A stretch of 33,474 nucleotides of DNA, taken from positions 1 to 33,474 of the forward strand of contig JAFXPV010000050.1 of NCBI GenBank assembly GCA_017527625.1, given 5' to 3'. A program made the translations under genes and the position numbers. Below the pieces are notes generated by a model that searched no databases, had not been told where the DNA came from, and was given only the letters and a program-made list of their open reading frames with translations. The stretch comes from Bacteroidales bacterium (lineage in GTDB: Bacteria > Bacteroidota > Bacteroidia > Bacteroidales > UBA932). Of the stretch, positions 1 to 7,596 are shown piece by piece (position 1 is the stretch's first letter; each line of letters starts with the position of its first letter).

Positions 1-262
1 TGAAAAGATGACGGTTCTAGGCGATAAGATGAACCGTTACGGTTTTATAGTTGACCGCAACGCCAACAAGGTGGAGATCAAGAAAGCGGTCGAGCAGATG
101 TATGGTGTCTCTGTATTGTCAGTCAATACCGTAAGATACCACGGTAAAGTAAAAAGCCGCTACACAAAAGCAGGTATGTTGACAGGCCGCACTAATAACT
201 ACAAGAAAGCTTTCGTGACTTTGGCCGCTGATGATAAAATTGATTTCTACAGTAACATTTAA
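1..262 (+). CDS. rplW: 50S ribosomal protein L23 (5' end cut by window)
   Basis: Large-subunit ribosomal protein that binds 23S rRNA near the peptide exit tunnel and is a docking site for trigger factor and SRP. The readable frame begins at base 2 and runs to TAA at 260-262. The C-terminal two thirds of L23 are recognisable ([20 protein letters not shown], then VNTVRY and a basic loop). The ATG at 8 is an internal methionine: the family has about 10-15 more residues upstream, so the real start lies outside the window. It is followed after 5 bases by rplB, as in the standard S10 operon. Confidence 0.95.
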   Translation, partial: EKMTVLGDKMNRYGFIVDRNANKVEIKKAVEQMYGVSVLSVNTVRYHGKVKSRYTKAGMLTGRTNNYKKAFVTLAADDKIDFYSNI

Positions 263-267
263 AGGTC

Positions 268-1092
268 ATGGCAGTTCGTAAATTCAAACCGGTAACTCCC
301 GGTCAGAGAAATAAAGTTATCAGTGCATATGATGACATCACTTGCACTACTCCCGAGAAATCCCTCCTGAAACCCCTCCGCAAGAGCGGTGGACGCAACA
401 ATCAGGGTAAGATGACAATGCGTTATATCGGTGGTGGACACAAACAGATGTACCGCGTTGTAGATTTCCTTCGCGATAAAGACAAATATTCTGCAACAGT
501 TAAAACCATCGAGTACGACCCGAACCGTACGGCACGTATCGCTCTGGTACAGTATGAAGATGGCGAGAAACGTTATATCATTGCTCCGAACGGACTGAAA
601 GTAGGTCAGAAGATTTCTTCAGGAAGCGGTGTCGCTCCCGAAATCGGAAACTCTCTTCCTCTCGGTGAAATTCCTCTGGGTACCCTCGTACACTGCATCG
701 AGCTCCGTCCCGGCACTGGTGCCGCAATGGCCCGTTCAGCCGGTGCTTACGCTCAGCTCACCGCACGTGAAGGCAACCACGCTATCCTCCGTCTCCCTTC
801 AGGTGAGACCCGTATGGTGCTGGTTTCTTGCCGTGCTACAGTCGGCATCGTATCCAACACTGAACACAACCTCGAATCTCACGGCAAGGCTGGCCGTCGC
901 CGTTGGCTCGGCCGTCGTCCTCACAACCGTGGTGTTGTTATGAACCCTGTTGATCACCCTATGGGTGGTGGTGAAGGCCGCGCATCTGGTGGACATCCTC
1001 GCAGCCGCAAGGGCCTGCCGGCTAAAGGCTACAAGACTCGTAATCCCAAGAAGACCAGCAACAGGTTCATCATCGAAAGAAGAAAGAAATAA
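268..1092 (+). CDS. rplB: 50S ribosomal protein L2
   Basis: Peptidyl-transferase-centre protein needed for subunit association. The 274 residues match the usual length. It starts [14 protein letters not shown] and carries the conserved GGGHKQ segment, the central OB/SH3-like domains and the C-terminal loop with [13 protein letters not shown], which contains the conserved histidine of the active-site region. It ends in a basic [14 protein letters not shown] tail. The start ATG at 268 follows rplW by 5 bases and contains one of the few CATG tetramers of the window. Second gene of the S10 cluster. Confidence 0.98.
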   Translation: MAVRKFKPVTPGQRNKVISAYDDITCTTPEKSLLKPLRKSGGRNNQGKMTMRYIGGGHKQMYRVVDFLRDKDKYSATVKTIEYDPNRTARIALVQYEDGEKRYIIAPNGLKVGQKISSGSGVAPEIGNSLPLGEIPLGTLVHCIELRPGTGAAMARSAGAYAQLTAREGNHAILRLPSGETRMVLVSCRATVGIVSNTEHNLESHGKAGRRRWLGRRPHNRGVVMNPVDHPMGGGEGRASGGHPRSRKGLPAKGYKTRNPKKTSNRFIIERRKK

Positions 1093-1115
1093 CGGAATAA
1101 ATTTTTTGAGAAATT

Positions 1116-1382
1116 ATGAGTCGTTCACTTAGAAAAGGTCCCTACATTCAGGAAGCTCTCGAAAAAAGGGTTCTTGCGATGAATGAGGGTACAATGAAAA
1201 AAGAAGTAATCAAGACCTGGTCGCGTGCAAGCATGATTTCACCTGACTTTGTCGGCCACACTATCGCAGTGCATAACGGTAACAGATTTATTCCGGTGTA
1301 TGTAACTGAAAATATGGTCGGTCACAAACTCGGCGAGTTTGCTCCTACACGTACATTCAGAGGTCATAGTGGTAACCGTTAA
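1116..1382 (+). CDS. rpsS: 30S ribosomal protein S19
   Basis: Small-subunit head protein that forms a complex with S13 and contacts tRNA and 16S rRNA. The 88 residues begin [12 protein letters not shown], the family hallmark, and continue with [10 protein letters not shown], the conserved GHTIAVHNG segment and the [11 protein letters not shown]-terminus. A 23-base gap from rplB and 15 bases to rplV fit a single operon. Confidence 0.98.
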   Translation: MSRSLRKGPYIQEALEKRVLAMNEGTMKKEVIKTWSRASMISPDFVGHTIAVHNGNRFIPVYVTENMVGHKLGEFAPTRTFRGHSGNR

Positions 1383-1397
1383 TAAAAAGAAACTACT

Positions 1398-1820
1398 ATG
1401 GGAGCAAGAAAAAGAGAAATGGCCGAAAGGCAGAAAGCAATAAAGAAACAGACAGCCATCGCGAAGCTGAACAACGTTCCGACTTCTCCCCGCAAGTCAC
1501 GCCTTGTGGCTGATATGGTACGTGGTATGGAAGTCAACCACGCTCTCGATGTGCTCAAGTACTCTAAGAAAGAGGCGTCTAACCGTCTTGGCAAACTTCT
1601 CCGCAGCGCTATCGCAAACTGGGAAGCCAAGAACGAAGACAACCGTAAAGAACTTGAGAATGGCAACGTGTACATCAAGACCATTATGGTCAACGAAGGC
1701 CGCACTCTGAAGCGCATCCGCACCGCCCCCCAGGGTCGTGCAGCACGCATCCGCAAGCGCAGCAACCACGTCACCATCGTTCTCGATACCAAGAAACAAC
1801 CAGTTAAGGAGGAAGAATAA
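1398..1820 (+). CDS. rplV: 50S ribosomal protein L22
   Basis: L22 lines the exit tunnel with its beta-hairpin. The 140-residue product is longer than the roughly 110-residue E. coli protein because of a lysine-rich N-terminal extension ([20 protein letters not shown]) common in Bacteroidota. The core [18 protein letters not shown] and the hairpin region with [20 protein letters not shown] are clear. It has a short acidic tail. Five bases separate it from rpsC. Confidence 0.96.
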   Translation: MGARKREMAERQKAIKKQTAIAKLNNVPTSPRKSRLVADMVRGMEVNHALDVLKYSKKEASNRLGKLLRSAIANWEAKNEDNRKELENGNVYIKTIMVNEGRTLKRIRTAPQGRAARIRKRSNHVTIVLDTKKQPVKEEE

Positions 1821-1825
1821 TAATT

Positions 1826-2590
1826 ATGGGACAAAAAACTAATCCTATCAGCAACCGTATTGGTATTATCCGTGGTTGGGACTCCAACTGGTGTGGTAAT
1901 TACCCTGAAAGAATCCAGGATGACGCAAAGATCCGCGAATACCTCAACGCACGTCTCGCAAAGGCCAGCCTGAGCAAGATCGTCATCGAGCGCACTTTGA
2001 AGGTCATCACTGTTACCATCCATACCGCCCGCCCCGGTTTCATCATCGGCAAGGGTGGTCAGGAAGTTGACAAGCTGAAAGAAGAACTCCGCAAGGTTTG
2101 CGGTAAGGATGTCCAGATCAACATCTTCGAGGTTAAGCGCCCCGAGGTTGACGCCAACATCGTTGCCAACAACATTGCCGGTCAGGTTGAGGGCCGCGTA
2201 TCATACCGTCGCGCCATCAAGATGGCCATCGCCTCTACTATGAGGGTAGGTGCCGAAGGCATCAAGGTTCTCATCAGCGGTCGTCTGGGCGGCGCCGAAA
2301 TGGCTCGCAGCGAACTCTACAAAGAGGGTCGTACTCCTCTTCACACTTTCCGCGCTGACATCGACTACGCACTGGCAGAGGCTCACACCAAAGTCGGCGT
2401 TCTCGGCGTGAAAGTTTGGATCTGCAACGGCGAAGTCTACGGCAAGCGTGACCTCAGCCCCAACGCAGGCGTTTCTGCATCTGCAGTTTCTGCCGACCGT
2501 GGCGGCGAGCGTCGTGAGCGTCGTGGCGGTGACCGTCGTGGCGGCGAGCGCAGGGGTGGCCAGCGTCGTGATTCACGCAGGGCAGAATAA
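1826..2590 (+). CDS. rpsC: 30S ribosomal protein S3
   Basis: S3 helps form the mRNA entry channel. It starts [20 protein letters not shown], has a KH domain with the GKGG motif ([17 protein letters not shown], about residues 70-86), and a C-terminal domain with [10 protein letters not shown] and [20 protein letters not shown]. Residues about 222-254 are a low-complexity tail of repeated RRGG/GGER units; an added flexible tail is usual in the phylum, but this one is unusually Arg/Gly/Glu-rich. It is the last ribosomal gene before a strong terminator; the usual next genes rplP, rpmC and rpsQ are absent. Confidence 0.97.
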   Translation: MGQKTNPISNRIGIIRGWDSNWCGNYPERIQDDAKIREYLNARLAKASLSKIVIERTLKVITVTIHTARPGFIIGKGGQEVDKLKEELRKVCGKDVQINIFEVKRPEVDANIVANNIAGQVEGRVSYRRAIKMAIASTMRVGAEGIKVLISGRLGGAEMARSELYKEGRTPLHTFRADIDYALAEAHTKVGVLGVKVWICNGEVYGKRDLSPNAGVSASAVSADRGGERRERRGGDRRGGERRGGQRRDSRRAE

Positions 2591-2610
2591 CCTGTTTCGC
2601 ACACATAATG

Positions 2611-2645
2611 AAAGGGAAGCGTTTTTCAGCGCTTCCCTTTTTTTT
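2611..2645 (+). terminator. Rho-independent terminator closing the S10 operon
   Basis: Perfect 11-bp stem AAAGGGAAGCG (2611-2621) with CGCTTCCCTTT (2630-2640), an 8-base loop and a run of eight T ending at 2645. It lies 20 bases after the rpsC stop, so the ribosomal transcript is expected to end here. Confidence 0.9.
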
Positions 2646-2833
2646 GTGTTCGCTGAGTGTTCCCGCGCGTGATTTATAATCAGCTGAGAAACACCGCTTT
2701 ACGCAAATTCCTTCCCTTCGTTTTGAGGGGGAGACGTTTGCCCTTTCGTCTGAGGATGAGCGAAATACAAATCACGGCGCTTTTTTTATAGAAGAAGACG
2801 CAGTATTTTCGGGAAGTCGGAGTTATAATAGAT

Positions 2834-3391
2834 ATGACCGAGCAGGAACTGGCTAGCCGCTGTGCCAAAGGTGATGATGAAGCACGCCAGGAGTTGTACA
2901 TAACGTACGGCCCCAGGCTGCTTGCACTTTGCCGGCGCTATGCTGACAATGCCACCGAGGCTGAGGACCTGATGCAGGACGCCTTCATAAAAATCTTCCG
3001 TGTAATAGGGCGTTTCAACTGGACAAGGCCAGGTTCGTTATATTCCTGGATGGCACGCGTAACAGTCAATCTGGTCTTCGACTCTACAAAGAAAAAACGC
3101 AAACTTGTCAAAGACATTGCGGATGTGGAATCATTGGTCGATGCCGAGGAAGACGAGCCGGAGTATGATGAGACAACGACTGTTCCGATGGAGGTGCTCA
3201 AATCGATGGTCGAAGCGCTTCCGGAGGGATCCAGAACTGTCTTCAAGCTCTACTGTATCGACGATTTTTCACACAAGGAAATAGCCGCCCTGCTGGGAAT
3301 CAAGGAAAAAAGTTCCTCGGCAAGTCTGGCTCGTGCCCGTGCATCTCTTGCACGCACTATACGGCAGTATTTGAAAGATAAAACGCAGTAA
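2834..3391 (+). CDS. ECF-type RNA polymerase sigma factor (sigma-70 family)
   Basis: 185 residues, the normal size for an extracytoplasmic-function sigma factor. Region 2 (about residues 12-75) shows the typical EAEDLMQDAFIKIFR core binding segment. Region 4 (about 125-180) has LPEGSRTVFKLYCIDDFSHK EIAALLGI followed by a variant of the usual 'S.L.RAR..L' ending. The regions are joined by an acidic linker rich in E and D (about residues 98-118). It is the first gene of a compact run on the plus strand; the next gene, 56 bases on, encodes an inner-membrane-anchored protein that is a good candidate anti-sigma partner. In Bacteroidota such sigma factors respond to envelope or nutrient signals; the signal here is unknown. 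I see no confident promoter in 2646-2833. Confidence 0.92.
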   Translation: MTEQELASRCAKGDDEARQELYITYGPRLLALCRRYADNATEAEDLMQDAFIKIFRVIGRFNWTRPGSLYSWMARVTVNLVFDSTKKKRKLVKDIADVESLVDAEEDEPEYDETTTVPMEVLKSMVEALPEGSRTVFKLYCIDDFSHKEIAALLGIKEKSSSASLARARASLARTIRQYLKDKTQ

Positions 3392-3447
3392 AGTAGTAAA
3401 GAATAAGTTATATTTATGAGGCTTGAATAATGGGATACAATCAGGAA

Positions 3448-4701
3448 ATGAAAAAAGAATGGACCGATGCCGTCAGGGAGAAATATCTCTCTGAGGAAGA
3501 GGCTTTCTCTCCTGCGGGGTGGGAGACTGTCCGCCGTCGAGTCCACAGGACTGAAGTAGTGCGGCGCAGCATCATCGCTGCCGCTGCTGTCTTGCTGCCA
3601 TTTGCGGCGCTGCTGCTTTGGAGCCCTTGGCACAACACCGTGCCGGCCCAGGAAAGCATCATCGCCAATACGGAAGAAACACCTGTCGTTCCGGAAGCAA
3701 GCGAAACCACTTTTGATGTTGTCGATCCGCAATCGGTAGCTACTGTGCCTGACGAAGCTCCCGCTGTCAGAAAAGCAAAGAAAGCAGAGCAGCCGGGCCT
3801 CATCCCTCAGCCCGAGCAGACCCCCATTGCTGAAGATATGTCCCATGATCAGCAGCAAACACCAACCCCTTCCGCCGATACTAAAACCACCAACCCCGAC
3901 AGTACAACCCACTCTACTCCGGCACCTTCTGGACAGCCCACGCCCCGTCGGTCACAGGAACTCATCCCCGATGACCTGCTGGCTTTCGCCGAGCCCGAGC
4001 CAAGGCAGCGCCGGAAAATTTCTGTCGGCGTGAGTGCCGGCGCCGGCGCCATTCAGCGCAATATGATACTCAACACAATGTCTGCACCGTATTATACTAA
4101 GCTTGCCTATATGAACTTAGGAGTAAGATATGAAACGGATGTTAAGATAAGTGCTGCCAATATCAACAGGCAGTATTATAATGATTTGTTGACAAAAACC
4201 GCATCGAATTCATATATGGCGAACGCTTTTGTACCAAGCGATATCGAGTACAGGCACGACCTGCCACTTTCTTTCGGCTTGCTGGCAAAGATCGGCTTGC
4301 TTCCCTGGCTTGGTGTGGAAAGCGGAGTTGAATACACCTATCTGCATTCAGTTGCAGATTCTTATCTTGGCACTCAGGATCAGAGGCTGCATTTTATCGG
4401 AATACCTGTCCGGATGGATGCTATAATCTGGTCGAACAGGCTGCTTGAAGTTTATGCTGCTCTGGGAGGAAAAGCGGAGAAATGCGTCTCTGCCAGCCTG
4501 GGACGGATTAATTGCGATGAGCCCCGGCTCCAATGGTCTGCCGAATTGGCCGGGGGTATCCAATATCATCTGTGGGACCGGGTGAATCTTTATCTCCAGC
4601 CGGAATTGGAGTGGTATCTGACCCAGACCGATCTGATCACCTACCGTACTGAACACCCGCTGGGATTCGCGCTTCACGCCGGCCTCCGCTTTGATTTGTA
4701 A
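3448..4701 (+). CDS. Predicted trans-envelope protein: cytoplasmic N-terminus, one TM helix, linker, C-terminal OM beta-barrel
   Basis: From the ATG at 3448 the product has 417 residues; an in-frame ATG at 3430 would add six. I prefer 3448 because related sigma-adjacent Bacteroidota proteins begin with a short polar stretch of the type M..EW...R. Residues 1-40 are charged with a conserved-looking PAGWETV. Residues 41-58 are one hydrophobic helix. About 62-185 are a Pro/Thr/Ser/Glu-rich linker long enough to cross the periplasm. From about 190 (KISVGVSAGAG) to the final LRFDL, alternating aromatic/polar strands resemble a porin-type barrel. There is no cleavable signal peptide. Position directly after an ECF sigma gene suggests an anti-sigma or signal-transducing role, which is inference. 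It could instead be an envelope structural protein. Confidence 0.8.
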   Translation: MKKEWTDAVREKYLSEEEAFSPAGWETVRRRVHRTEVVRRSIIAAAAVLLPFAALLLWSPWHNTVPAQESIIANTEETPVVPEASETTFDVVDPQSVATVPDEAPAVRKAKKAEQPGLIPQPEQTPIAEDMSHDQQQTPTPSADTKTTNPDSTTHSTPAPSGQPTPRRSQELIPDDLLAFAEPEPRQRRKISVGVSAGAGAIQRNMILNTMSAPYYTKLAYMNLGVRYETDVKISAANINRQYYNDLLTKTASNSYMANAFVPSDIEYRHDLPLSFGLLAKIGLLPWLGVESGVEYTYLHSVADSYLGTQDQRLHFIGIPVRMDAIIWSNRLLEVYAALGGKAEKCVSASLGRINCDEPRLQWSAELAGGIQYHLWDRVNLYLQPELEWYLTQTDLITYRTEHPLGFALHAGLRFDL

Positions 4702-4720
4702 TGAAAAAACTCGTTGTACT

Positions 4721-5383
4721 ATGAACCATAAAAGATATACAATAGGGCTTGCGCTTATTGTCTTGCTGTTGACAGGTTGTTCTTCTGTCGAACCCGAAGG
4801 AACTAGTCCAGTAGGCAACCCGGACCCGGGTTGGGATATATATCGTATTAATATCAGCTTCAAGTACCCAAGTGGATTCGATTTGCTGGAACAGCTTGCT
4901 TATTACAAGTCTGACCCGACAAACCCGAAATACTTGGGAGAAATAGATCCCGAAAAGTATACACTCCAAGTGGTATCATCAGTCATGTTTCCACAGGAAT
5001 ACCATTATTTTACTCTGGCGAAATTCGATGATCTTCACAGCTGGGTGCGTACAGACAAGAATGGAGTTTATTCAAACTGGGGAACGTGGTATTTCTCAAA
5101 CGATTTCGTCATTAAGACAAAGAATGATGGGTCTCCGTACAGTCCACTGAGATATAGGATTTCGAGTTCTGTCCTTTTCGGAGGTGTCCATGATGTTACT
5201 ACCTGGTGGGAAGAAGGAACAGTAGACAAGGAAACCGGACAACACTTCCCTAAATGTGTAAAAGCCACTTTTAACGGTAAGGAAGTAAAAGTATCAAAGG
5301 GAATCACATATAATGAAAAAGCCGAACCATATTATGTCGGTTATTTCGTGGACATAATTATCGACGGGCATGTATTTTATTAA
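4721..5383 (+). CDS. Lipoprotein of an unrecognised family (copy 1)
   Basis: 220 residues from ATG 4721. A TTG start at 4691 would overlap the upstream gene and put residues before a normal signal peptide, so it is rejected. The signal peptide MNHKRYTIGLALIVLLLTGC ends in a lipobox (LTG-C), so the mature protein should be lipidated. I do not recognise the domain. It shares with the next gene and with the gene at 25649-26296 a pattern of a predicted beta-rich domain with GEI(D/N)PEKY near the middle, a TWWEE segment, and a C-terminal block PKCVKATFNGKEV...KGITY. It lies 19 bases after the barrel protein and 9 bases before copy 2, so it is probably in the sigma-factor operon. The gene is AT-richer than the ribosomal and housekeeping genes. 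Confidence 0.85.
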   Translation: MNHKRYTIGLALIVLLLTGCSSVEPEGTSPVGNPDPGWDIYRINISFKYPSGFDLLEQLAYYKSDPTNPKYLGEIDPEKYTLQVVSSVMFPQEYHYFTLAKFDDLHSWVRTDKNGVYSNWGTWYFSNDFVIKTKNDGSPYSPLRYRISSSVLFGGVHDVTTWWEEGTVDKETGQHFPKCVKATFNGKEVKVSKGITYNEKAEPYYVGYFVDIIIDGHVFY

Positions 5384-5392
5384 ACTTTAAAT

Positions 5393-6157
5393 ATGAAAAC
5401 ACTTATTAAATGTTTCCTTCTTATAGCGCTCATTCTGTCCACATCTTCTTGTTCGAAAGATCAATTAAGAGATGATGATCATTTTACCGTTGAGGATGCG
5501 TTGGATATGATATTAAATTCATCGAATCAGGTAAGAACGTATAGAATATCTTTTAGTTTTAAAGATATCGACGGGAATGATTTGGCCGAACCTTTCGCAG
5601 AAGAACAGTGGATAAGAAAAGGCGACAGCCGCTGGTGGGGAGAAATCAATCCGGATAAATACAAGTTGGATTTTATTCTGCCCAATCCTCCTGATTGGTG
5701 GGACAACACTATTTACAATCACAAAGCAGCGACTGGTTTTATCCCTGATGTACATCGGCCATATTTTGTGATGTATAGATTTGATGATAAAGGAGTAATG
5801 TGTGAAAATGCTCATAGCGCCGAGGAGAATGACAACTGCAGTTGGTATCTATACCACGACTTTGGCTTCGATATAGCCTGGTTTGACCTGCAGAAAACCG
5901 TAAAATACCAGATAACTTGCCCTACTATTTTCGGAGACAACGATATTCATGAGTTTATAACCTACTGGAAGGAAGATGAGGATTTGAACCCAAATGCCTA
6001 CGAACGATTTGCGACTTGCACCAAAGTTGAGTATGACGGCAAGGTTCTCACTCCAAAGAAAGGAGTAACTATCAAGCATTATGAATTCCCCGATCCATAC
6101 GAAGATGTAGATGTAACCTTTGTCAATTATCTGGTCGACATCGTCGTTGACAGATAA
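5393..6157 (+). CDS. Lipoprotein of the same family (copy 2)
   Basis: 254 residues. Signal peptide MKTLIKCFLLIALILSTSSC with a lipobox (TSS-C), followed by an acidic spacer. Family features are visible: FSFKDIDGNDLAEPF (compare FKDADGNDLVMPL in the 25.6 kb copy), WWGEINPDKY, a KYQITCPTIFGD segment, and the C-terminal ATCTKVEYDGKVLTPKKGVT block. It is clearly paralogous to the preceding gene but diverged. Function unknown; lipidation and operon context suggest a periplasm-facing or surface lipoprotein controlled with the ECF sigma factor. Confidence 0.85.
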   Translation: MKTLIKCFLLIALILSTSSCSKDQLRDDDHFTVEDALDMILNSSNQVRTYRISFSFKDIDGNDLAEPFAEEQWIRKGDSRWWGEINPDKYKLDFILPNPPDWWDNTIYNHKAATGFIPDVHRPYFVMYRFDDKGVMCENAHSAEENDNCSWYLYHDFGFDIAWFDLQKTVKYQITCPTIFGDNDIHEFITYWKEDEDLNPNAYERFATCTKVEYDGKVLTPKKGVTIKHYEFPDPYEDVDVTFVNYLVDIVVDR

Positions 6158-6158
6158 G

Positions 6159-6470
6159 ATGCTACCTATCCCATGCGGAAATAGTCTTTTTTTGCTCGCG
6201 AAAAATGATGGGTCTCCGTACAGTCCATTGAAATACCAAATCACTTGTCCGGATCTATTTGGATCTATTTTATATTATGAAATCGTCACCTGGTGGGAAG
6301 AAGGAACAGTAGACAAGGAAACAGGTCAACACTTCCCTAAATGTGTAAAGGCCACTTTTAACCGTAAGGAAGTACAAGTATCAAAGGGAATCACATATAA
6401 TGAAAAAGCCGAACCATATTACGTCGGATATTTCCTGGACGTAGTTATTTTAGGGTCATTATATCGATGA
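6159..6470 (+). pseudogene. Truncated third lipoprotein copy (C-terminal half only)
   Basis: From about 6203 to 6470 the sequence repeats the 3' part of copy 1 (about 5125-5383). The stretch from ACCTGGTGGGAAGAAGG to the penultimate codons differs at only about 10 of 160 bases by eye. The protein fragment reads KNDGSPYSPLKYQITCPDLFGS...PKCVKATFNRKEV...KGITYNEKAEPYYVGYF. It has no signal peptide or N-terminal half. An ATG at 6159, one base after the copy 2 stop, could start a 103-residue product, but its first 20 or so residues match nothing in the family. The KYQITCP.LFG piece looks more like copy 2 than copy 1, so the fragment may be mosaic. Confidence 0.75.
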
Positions 6471-6479
6471 ATTATAATT

Positions 6480-7502
6480 ATGAGGATTCTTATTCAGCGT
6501 TATTTCTGTCTGGGACTGGTTTTATTACTTGTCTGGAGTTGCTCTGAAAAGTGGAATGGTGTCGATCCCAACGCCGTCGAAGATTTTGAAATCAAAGGCC
6601 TGACTCTTGACAATTTCCCTTTTATGGACTGTTCGACGAGTACCGGCCCTCTGCGGGATATGGTTATGTACAATCTGCTCGGCATTCCGTATGGGTGGGG
6701 AATGAATGTCGTGACAGGGTCGCAGTACGAGATCTTTTTCCACCTTCCGGAAGGAATGGAGACGGGGAGCGACGAACATAAGGCGTTTGCGGCAAAAATA
6801 CACGAATTGAGACGGGCCAGCGGCTCTCACGAAGCCTACGTCAATCTGATCGACGGAGCAACAGGCGTTATCATCGATTCCCGCGACATTTCCCGCAATG
6901 AGAGAAATTATGCCGAAGAAAAGCACGTAATGATTGAGACGAAACCATTGGCGTGGGACGCTCTGGTTTTTGTCGTACATCCCGGCAATAAAGTCAAGTC
7001 GCTTACGCAGGACCAGATACGCAAGATATACACAGGTGAGATAACCAACTGGAAAATGGTGGGAGGTGACGATTTGGAGATACACGCCTACACACGCAAT
7101 GTGGACTCCGGCAGCCAGGAGAAGATGGAGACGCTTGTGATGGAGGGGCTCAAGATGATTGACAATCCTGTATATATGGGCGGCGCGATGCTCTCTCCTT
7201 ACCTGTCCATCGAGATGGATCCTTGCGGCATCGGTTATACTCCTTACTATTTCTGTGAAAGTATGGTCCGCGATCTTCACGACGTCAAGGTCATCGCCGT
7301 AGACGGAGCCTATCCCACAACGGAGACCATAATGAAAGCCGTGAACGGCGAGAAAGGGGCATATCCATACTTCTCAAAAATCTATGCAGCAATCCGCGCA
7401 GACGAACCCGACAATTCCCTTTCGAGGCAGATCTACAAGTGGCTCTCCACCCCCAAAGCCAAGGACATCATAGACGAGAGCGGATATATCTCTATGAGAT
7501 AG
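6480..7502 (+). CDS. PstS-like phosphate-binding family (PBP-type) lipoprotein
   Basis: 340 residues. Signal peptide with lipobox (LLVWS-C at about residue 21). The body is a periplasmic-binding-protein fold of the phosphate-binding type: WDALVFVVHPGNKV, QIRKIYTGEITNWKMVGG, then a ligand-loop segment TRNVDSGSQEKMETLVM, a GIGYTPYYF segment, and a C-terminal IYKWLSTPKAKDIIDESGY. These are hallmarks of PstS-like proteins. The expected PstA/B/C permease genes are not adjacent; instead the gene ends the sigma/lipoprotein run, 9 bases after the pseudogene. It may be a phosphate or other oxyanion sensor or scavenger rather than a transport subunit; this is inference. Confidence 0.85.
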   Translation: MRILIQRYFCLGLVLLLVWSCSEKWNGVDPNAVEDFEIKGLTLDNFPFMDCSTSTGPLRDMVMYNLLGIPYGWGMNVVTGSQYEIFFHLPEGMETGSDEHKAFAAKIHELRRASGSHEAYVNLIDGATGVIIDSRDISRNERNYAEEKHVMIETKPLAWDALVFVVHPGNKVKSLTQDQIRKIYTGEITNWKMVGGDDLEIHAYTRNVDSGSQEKMETLVMEGLKMIDNPVYMGGAMLSPYLSIEMDPCGIGYTPYYFCESMVRDLHDVKVIAVDGAYPTTETIMKAVNGEKGAYPYFSKIYAAIRADEPDNSLSRQIYKWLSTPKAKDIIDESGYISMR

Positions 7503-7538
7503 GTGACAGTGCACCGCTCCTTGGTATGTAACCTGTGG

Positions 7539-7577
7539 GAAGCATCGTTTGGGACTCCCAATCTCGATGGCGGCTTC
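7539..7577. other. Imperfect hairpin between convergent genes
   Basis: GAAGC (7539-7543) / GCTTC (7573-7577), ATCG (7544-7547) / CGAT (7565-7568) and TTGG / CCAA around 7549-7561 can fold into one interrupted hairpin between the PstS-like gene (plus) and uvrC (minus). There is no T-run, so a terminator role is uncertain. Confidence 0.3.
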
Positions 7578-7596
7578 AACTCTGTAGCAAGCCCTG

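Noticed and set aside
2480..2590. Tandem repeat array in the rpsC 3' end
   Set aside because: The repetition is in-frame Arg/Gly codons of the S3 tail, not a separate repeat or CRISPR array.
4691..4720. TTG start giving a 230-residue lipoprotein overlapping the barrel gene
   Set aside because: The ATG at 4721 begins a normal lipoprotein signal peptide; the extra ten residues would precede it.
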